The notes beneath the pieces are model-generated. The model saw nothing but the letters and a program-made list of their open reading frames with translations. It made no database searches and was not told the DNA's origin. 64,000 nt of DNA from CAZWRV01 sp964636325 (GTDB taxonomy: Bacteria > Verrucomicrobiota > Lentisphaeria > Victivallales > GWF2-50-93), in the NCBI GenBank assembly GCA_964636325.1, contig CAZWRV010000013.1, positions 1-64,000 of the forward strand, given 5' to 3'. The translations under genes and the position numbers were made by a program. Position 1 is the stretch's first letter. Each line of letters begins with the position of its first letter. Below, in pieces: positions 58,623-64,000 of this stretch.

Positions 58623-61600
58623 CTATTCGTTGTCTACGGCGAGCATCTGCCTGGCCGCGTCTATCTTCCCCTTCTGTTCCGGCGTCTGAACGGTAACCAC
58701 CTTCTCCTTGACATCCTCGAATTCCTCCGGGACGACCTCCTCGCCGTGCTTCTTGACGATTAAAGCCTGCAGCTCGCTGTCGCCGGTTCCGGCCGGGATG
58801 AGATGCCCTGTGATCACGTTCTCCTTGAAGCCCCTGAGGTAGTCGATCTTGCCCAGTGTGGCGGCGTCCGTGAGGATCCTGGTGGTATCCTGGAATGACG
58901 CGGCGGAGATGAAGCTGTCCGTCTCGAGGGCGGCCTTTGTTATGCCCATGAGGACAGGCGTCGCCTCTGCGGGCTTTCCGCCCTTCGAGCCTACTGCCAG
59001 GTTCTCCTCAATGAAGAGCTGCTTGTCGACCTGTTCGCCAGGGAGGAACTGGGTTCCGCCCGGATCGGTGATCTTGACCTTCTGCAGCATCTGCCTTACG
59101 ATGATCTCGATGTGCTTGTCGTTGATCTCGACGCCCTGGGCCTTGTACACGAGCTGTATCTCGTTGACGAGGTATTCCTGGAGCTCCTGGGGGCCGCAGA
59201 CTTCGAGGAGCTCCTGCGGGTCGATGGAGCCCTCGGTGAGCTTCTGCCCCTTGTGGACCCTGTCGCCCTTGCCGACTGTCAGGTGCTTGTTGACGGGGAT
59301 GAGATGCTCCTCGACCTGGTTGTTCTCGAGGTCTCTGATCTTTATCCTGCGGTTTCCGCCCTTGGCCGACTCTCCGAACTCGACGATTCCGTCGATCCTG
59401 GCGATCTTGGAGGTGTCCTTCGGCGTCCTTGCCTCGAACAGCTCAGCGACCCGCGGCAGGCCTCCGGTGATGTCCTTGTTCTTTGCGGTCTGCCTGGGCA
59501 TCCTTGCGAGAACCGTCCCCGGCTTGACCTGGGACTTTTCGGCGACCATGATGTGCGCGTTGGCGGGCAGGCTGTGGTGGGCGACCAGGGAACCGTCCTT
59601 GCCCTTGATGACGATCTGCGGGTGCAGGTCCTCCCTGTGCTCCAGGACGATCACCTCCTCGACGCCTTCGCCCTTGCGCTCCCTGCTCAGGGTTATGCCC
59701 TCGATCAGGTCCCGGTATTCGACCGTTCCGCCCTCCTCGGCGATGATCGGGACGTTGTACTGCTCCCACCTTGCGATCGTCTCCTTGTCCTTGACCTTTT
59801 CACCGTCCTTCTTGAGGAGCAATGCGCCGACGGCCAGTTCGAATCGGTCGAGAGGCCTTCCGTCCTCGTCCTCGACGAGGACATAGCCGTTCTTGTTGAC
59901 GACGAGCTGCTCGTTCTTGTCGTTGACGACTATCCTGACGTCCTTCACCCTCACGATTCCGGCATTCCTAGCCTTGATGACAGGCTGCCTGAAGGTCGAA
60001 GACGCGGTTCCTCCGATATGGAACGTCCTCATCGTGAGCTGCGTGCCCGGCTCGCCGATTGACTGGGCGGCGATGATGCCGAGGGCGTCGCCCCTTTCTG
60101 CAAGCCTGTCGTTGGCCAGGTTCCTGCCGTAGCATTTGATGCATACTCCGAACTTGGTCTCGCATGTGAGCACTGAGCGGATCATTATGCTGTTTATGCC
60201 GCGGTCGGACAGGACGTCGGCTATTTCGGCGGTGATCTCCTGGTTGGCCTCGATGATCTTGGAGCCGTCGCCCGCTACGGGGTCGAAGACGTCCCTGGCG
60301 GCGAACCTTCCGACGACGCGGTCCTTGAGGCTGATGATCTCCTCGTCGCCCTCTATCACATTGCTCACCTTGATGCCCTTGACGGTGCCGCAGTCCTCCT
60401 CGCGGCATATGATGTCCTGCGCCACGTCGACCAGCTTCCTGGTCATATAGCCCGAGTCGGCGGTCTTGAGCGCCGTGTCGGCGAGGCCCTTCCTGGCGCC
60501 GTGGGTGCTGATGAAATATTCAAGGACGGTCAGTCCCTCCCTGAAGTTGGAGATGATGGGGCGTTCGATGATGTCGCCGGACGGCTTCGCCATGAGGCCG
60601 CGCATGCCGGCGAGCTGCTTTATCTGGTCCTTGCTGCCCCTGGCGCCTGAGTCCAGCATCGCGAACACCGGGTTGATCTCGTCGCTATCGTGGAACGGCT
60701 TGCCGAGCGAGCTGAAAAGGTCGTTCGCGACCTTGTTCGTGGTCTGCGACCAGATGTCGATGATCTTGTTGTGCCTTTCCATCGAGGTGAGCAAGCCGTC
60801 CTTGAACTGTCTGCTGACGGTCTCGATCTGCTTCCTCGCTTCAAGGATGTGCGAGTCCTTGTTTTCCGGGATCGTCATGTCCGAGATGGAGATAGAGAAT
60901 CCGGCCTTGGTGGCGTATTCATATCCGAGCCTCTTGAGGGAGTCGAGCGCCTCAACGGCCTTCGCATGTCCGACGTGCTTGTAGCACTGGCTTATGAGCC
61001 TTCCGATCTCCTTCTTGTTTGCCGCGCTGTTGTAGAAGCCCATCTTCTCGTCCCAAATCTCGTTCAGGATGCATCTGCCTGGGGTCGTGATTATGAAGCG
61101 GCTCTTGAGATCCCCCCACACGGTGGACTTCTTGCCGTAGTCGGGGTTGGGTATCTTGATCTCGCTGTGTATGCCGATCGCCTTGAGGTCGAGGGCGGTG
61201 AAGACCTCGAAGATATCCTTGAACGCCTTGATGGGGGCGCCCTTCCTCGGGTTGGCGGTCAGATAATATATGCCCAGCGTGATGTCCTGAGTCGGCGTCG
61301 TGATAGGTTTCCCGTTGGCCAGGGAGAATATGTTGTTCGGCGCATACATGAGCAGCCTGGCCTCGAGCATGGCCGGATTGGAAAGCGGCACGTGGACGGC
61401 CATCTGGTCCCCGTCGAAGTCGGCGTTGAATGCGGTGCAGACCAGCGGATGTATCCTTATGGCCGAACCCTCGATCAGGATCGGCTCGAAGGCCTGTATG
61501 CTGAGCCTGTGGAGCGTCGGGGCGCGGTTGAGCAGCACCGGATGGCCCTTTGTCACCTCCTCCAGGATGTCCCACACCACGTCGTCGCCGCGCTCTATCA

Positions 61601-62810
61601 TCTTCTTGGCGCTTCTCACCGTGTGGACGTGGCCCCTGTCCTTGAGGTGCCTGATGATGAACGGCTCGAAGAGCGTGAGGGCCATGTTTTTCGGCAGTCC
61701 GCACTGGCCGAGGTTGAGTTCCGGGCCCACCACGATGACGGAGCGGCCCGAGTAGTCGACGCGCTTTCCAAGCAGGTTCTGGCGGAACCGCCCCTGCTTG
61801 CCCTTGAGCATGTCGCTGAGCGACTTGAGGGGGCGGTTGCCCGCGCCCGTGACGGCCCTGCCGTGCCGGCCGTTGTCCAGCAGGGCGTCCACGGCCTCCT
61901 GGAGCATGCGCTTCTCGTTCCTGATGATGACCTCGGGGGTCCTCAGCTTGAGGAGGTTCTTCAGCCTGTTGTTCCTGTTGATGACCCTGCGGTAGAGGTC
62001 GTTTAGATCCGAGGTGGCGAACCTGCCGCCCTCGAGCGGGACCAGGGGCCTGAGGTCGGGAGGTATCACCGGAAGGACCTCCATGATCATCCATTCGGGC
62101 CTGGAATTGCTGTTAATGAAGCCCTCCACGAGCCGCATCTTCTTTGCGAGCTTGGTGCGGATGGTCTTGCTTTTGGTCGAGTTGATCTGCGTCTCGAGCT
62201 CGCCCCTCAGCTTGGGGAGGTTGATCTTCTCGAGGAGCATGCGGACCGCGGGCGCGCCCATGTCGGCCTTGAATGCGTCGCCGTAGTCCTCCCTCGCCTG
62301 GCGGTAGTCCCCCTCGGCCAGCGTCTGCCCGTTCTCCAGCGGAGTGTCCCCCTTGTCGATGACGAGCCAGTCCTCGTAGTATACCACCTTCTCCAACGTC
62401 CTGGCCGTCATGTCCAGCATGAGGCCTATGCGGCTGGGCATGCACTTGAAGAACCAGATGTGCGAGACGGGGACGGCCAGCTCGATATGGCCCATGCGCT
62501 CGCGGCGGACCTTGGAGAGCGTCACCTCGACGCCGCATCGGTCGCAGACGACGCCCTTGTGCTTGACCCTCTTGTATTTGCCGCAGTTGCACTCCCAGTC
62601 GCGGGTGGGCCCGAAGATCCTCTCGCAGAAGAGACCGCCCTTCTCGGGCTTGAAGCTCCTGTAGTTGATTGTCTCGGGGTTCTTCACCTCGCCGTGGCTC
62701 CACGACCTGATGACTTCCGGGGAGGCCACGTTAATGGACACCGCGCTGAACGAGGATATCTCGTCCCGCTGCTCCAGCAATTCCTTGTATGTGTAGCTGC
62801 TGTCTATCAT
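58623..62810 (-). CDS. rpoC: DNA-directed RNA polymerase subunit beta'
   Basis: A 1395-residue subunit. The N-terminal zinc ribbon is CNCGKYKRVKHKGVVCDRCG (about 75-95), the catalytic magnesium site is AFNADFDGDQMAVH, the bridge-helix/trigger-loop region includes ARGSKDQIKQLAGMRGLM, and the second zinc site contains CETKFGVCIKCYG. The length and order are of the non-split bacterial type. It follows rpoB by 17 bases. Confidence 0.99.
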   Translation of the reverse strand: MIDSSYTYKELLEQRDEISSFSAVSINVASPEVIRSWSHGEVKNPETINYRSFKPEKGGLFCERIFGPTRDWECNCGKYKRVKHKGVVCDRCGVEVTLSKVRRERMGHIELAVPVSHIWFFKCMPSRIGLMLDMTARTLEKVVYYEDWLVIDKGDTPLENGQTLAEGDYRQAREDYGDAFKADMGAPAVRMLLEKINLPKLRGELETQINSTKSKTIRTKLAKKMRLVEGFINSNSRPEWMIMEVLPVIPPDLRPLVPLEGGRFATSDLNDLYRRVINRNNRLKNLLKLRTPEVIIRNEKRMLQEAVDALLDNGRHGRAVTGAGNRPLKSLSDMLKGKQGRFRQNLLGKRVDYSGRSVIVVGPELNLGQCGLPKNMALTLFEPFIIRHLKDRGHVHTVRSAKKMIERGDDVVWDILEEVTKGHPVLLNRAPTLHRLSIQAFEPILIEGSAIRIHPLVCTAFNADFDGDQMAVHVPLSNPAMLEARLLMYAPNNIFSLANGKPITTPTQDITLGIYYLTANPRKGAPIKAFKDIFEVFTALDLKAIGIHSEIKIPNPDYGKKSTVWGDLKSRFIITTPGRCILNEIWDEKMGFYNSAANKKEIGRLISQCYKHVGHAKAVEALDSLKRLGYEYATKAGFSISISDMTIPENKDSHILEARKQIETVSRQFKDGLLTSMERHNKIIDIWSQTTNKVANDLFSSLGKPFHDSDEINPVFAMLDSGARGSKDQIKQLAGMRGLMAKPSGDIIERPIISNFREGLTVLEYFISTHGARKGLADTALKTADSGYMTRKLVDVAQDIICREEDCGTVKGIKVSNVIEGDEEIISLKDRVVGRFAARDVFDPVAGDGSKIIEANQEITAEIADVLSDRGINSIMIRSVLTCETKFGVCIKCYGRNLANDRLAERGDALGIIAAQSIGEPGTQLTMRTFHIGGTASSTFRQPVIKARNAGIVRVKDVRIVVNDKNEQLVVNKNGYVLVEDEDGRPLDRFELAVGALLLKKDGEKVKDKETIARWEQYNVPIIAEEGGTVEYRDLIEGITLSRERKGEGVEEVIVLEHREDLHPQIVIKGKDGSLVAHHSLPANAHIMVAEKSQVKPGTVLARMPRQTAKNKDITGGLPRVAELFEARTPKDTSKIARIDGIVEFGESAKGGNRRIKIRDLENNQVEEHLIPVNKHLTVGKGDRVHKGQKLTEGSIDPQELLEVCGPQELQEYLVNEIQLVYKAQGVEINDKHIEIIVRQMLQKVKITDPGGTQFLPGEQVDKQLFIEENLAVGSKGGKPAEATPVLMGITKAALETDSFISAASFQDTTRILTDAATLGKIDYLRGFKENVITGHLIPAGTGDSELQALIVKKHGEEVVPEEFEDVKEKVVTVQTPEQKGKIDAARQMLAVDNE

Positions 62811-62827
62811 GTTCCTTCAGCCCTCCG

Positions 62828-64000
62828 TTATTCGGAAACCGGTTTCTTGTTGATGAGCCTTATGTCGATTCCGAGGCTCTGCATCTCCTTGAGAAGGACG
62901 TTGAACGACTCGGGCCTGTTCGGCTCGAGGTTGTTGCTGCCCTTTACGATGGACTCGTAGATCCTGGCTCTCCCGATCACGTCGTCGCTCTTGACGGTGA
63001 GCATCTCCTGAAGGGCGTATGCCGAGCCGTAGGCCTCCAGCGCCCAGACCTCCATCTCCCCGAAGCGCTGTCCGCCGTGCTGCGCCTTGCCGCCGAGCGG
63101 CTGCTGTGTCACCAGCGAATACGGGCCGACGGCCCTGGCGTGTATCTTGTTTGCGACCAGGTGGTCCAGCTTCATCATGTAAATCTGCCCGACCAGGACT
63201 CTCTGCGCGAACTTGTCGCCGGTCCTGCCGTCGTAGAGGTCGGTCTTGCCGTCGAAGTATTGCTTGCCTGAAACGGTTTTGAAGCCGAACCTGTAGCTGT
63301 CCTTGGTGTCCTTCCTGATCTTGTCGTTGGCCTCGTTCATGAGTTCGATTATCTTCTCCTCGGGGATGCCGTCGAACACGGGGGTGGAGAACTTGAGGCC
63401 GAGTATCTTGGCGGCCCATCCGAGATGGGTCTCGAGCACCTGGCCCACGTTCATGCGGCTGGGGACTCCCAGCGGGTTGAGGACGATGTCGACCGGCGTG
63501 CCGTCGGGGAGGAAGGGCATGTCCTCGGCGGGGACGATCTTGGCGACGATGCCCTTGTTGCCGTGCCGGCCGGCCATCTTGTCGCCGACCTCGATCTTGC
63601 GCTTGCTGGCCACGTAGACCTTGACCCTTTTGACGATGCCTAGGTCGGCGCCCTCGCCGCTCTCGAGGCTCTTGAGTATCTCGTCGCGCGCCCCGGCGAT
63701 TTCGGAGAACTTGGACACATAGGGATGGATGATGCTGTCGATGGTCTTCTTCATCGGGCACGGATCCATGCCGTAGGAGTCGAACTTGGCCGCGAGCTTC
63801 AGCAGCGAGCTGCGGTTGACCTTGCGGTTCGCCGAGATCAGCACGGTGCTCTGCTTCGCCGCGGACGTGTCGTAGATGGCGCAAGGAAGCTTCTGGCCCG
63901 CCAGCGCCTCCGCCAGCTTGTCGGCGAGCTCGTCCACGAGCTCGGCGTATTCGGTCCTGTAGTTGTCCTTGGCCTGCTTGGTCTGCCGCCGGATCTCCGA
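62828..64000 (-). CDS. rpoB: DNA-directed RNA polymerase subunit beta (3' part)
   Basis: The C-terminal 390 codons of rpoB, open to the window edge; an apparent GTG start at 63937 is internal. GDKMAGRHGNKGIVAKIVPAEDMPFLPDGTPVDIVLNPLGVPSRMN (in parts) is one of the best-conserved stretches, and GGKAQHGGQRFGEMEVWALEAYG leads to the C-terminal clamp. The rest of the gene lies beyond the end. Confidence 0.99.
   Translation of the reverse strand, partial: SEIRRQTKQAKDNYRTEYAELVDELADKLAEALAGQKLPCAIYDTSAAKQSTVLISANRKVNRSSLLKLAAKFDSYGMDPCPMKKTIDSIIHPYVSKFSEIAGARDEILKSLESGEGADLGIVKRVKVYVASKRKIEVGDKMAGRHGNKGIVAKIVPAEDMPFLPDGTPVDIVLNPLGVPSRMNVGQVLETHLGWAAKILGLKFSTPVFDGIPEEKIIELMNEANDKIRKDTKDSYRFGFKTVSGKQYFDGKTDLYDGRTGDKFAQRVLVGQIYMMKLDHLVANKIHARAVGPYSLVTQQPLGGKAQHGGQRFGEMEVWALEAYGSAYALQEMLTVKSDDVIGRARIYESIVKGSNNLEPNRPESFNVLLKEMQSLGIDIRLINKKPVSE

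Noticed and set aside
59112..62006. Long plus-strand frames across rpoC
   Set aside because: They are mirror frames of rpoC with Asp/Val/Leu-rich composition and no ribosome-binding sites.

Overview
The window reads as chromosomal DNA from a bacterium of the Planctomycetes-Verrucomicrobia-Chlamydiae superphylum, most like the Lentisphaerota (Victivallis-type). The inference rests on a DUF1559-type pilin-like protein with the FTLIELLVVIAIIAILMA leader, a GntR-LacI hybrid regulator beside it, a URO-D-like enzyme, a Nif3-like protein, many secreted glycan-cleaving enzymes without a SusC/SusD pair, and several families of short dispersed repeats. No 16S rRNA gene is present, so the phylum is inferred.

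Layout. (1) 0.2-10.1 kb is an extracellular polysaccharide locus with signalling genes: methyltransferase, BY-kinase/Wzz chain-length protein, sugar aminotransferase, WbqC-like protein, receiver-only response regulator, Ser/Thr kinase, Wza-like export lipoprotein, MraY/WecA-type glycosyl-1-phosphate transferase and a degenerate HD-GYP protein. (2) 10.1-16.4 kb holds tRNA-Pro(TGG), a clan GH-A glycosidase, a URO-D-family protein and the leftward fabG-acpP-fabF set, with composite hairpin repeats between genes. (3) 16.36-27.5 kb is an integrative element beside tRNA-Thr(TGT): tyrosine recombinase, a large archaeo-eukaryotic-primase/SF2-helicase fusion, an AbiE-like nucleotidyltransferase pair, a structured non-coding stretch, a sigma-like protein, a run of small genes, a GIY-YIG protein, a PIN toxin pair and a DUF1232 gene broken at a poly-G run. 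It ends near a 48-bp relic of a second, related integrase. (4) 27.6-31 kb holds a NusG paralogue, a Nif3-like gene, purC and rplU. (5) 31.2-52 kb is a glycan-degradation region: sialate O-acetylesterase, heparinase II/III, SGNH esterase, oligogalacturonate lyase-like propeller, WbsX/GH99-like protein, a TIM-barrel glycosidase, a pectate-lyase-type beta-helix, a pilin-like protein and its probable regulator. (6) 52.0-64.0 kb, leftward, is rpoB(partial)-rpoC-rpsL-rpsG-fusA-rpsJ-rplC-rplD-rplW-rplB-rpsS, closed by a strong terminator directly after rpsS.

How it fits together. The first region would make, export and regulate a surface polysaccharide; the NusG paralogue may assist long transcripts of that kind. 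The fifth region would take apart acidic plant, algal or mucin-type polysaccharides. The tRNA-Thr element carries defence- and conflict-type genes with its own transcription signals. Intergenic DNA holds at least four repeat families: hairpins with two stem types and one loop, a GC-only palindrome, AT-rich 'CCAAATTCC' elements, and 'GGAGGGCGACGC' elements.

Functions are assigned from motifs read by eye. No homology search was run, so family names for the less familiar proteins are provisional.
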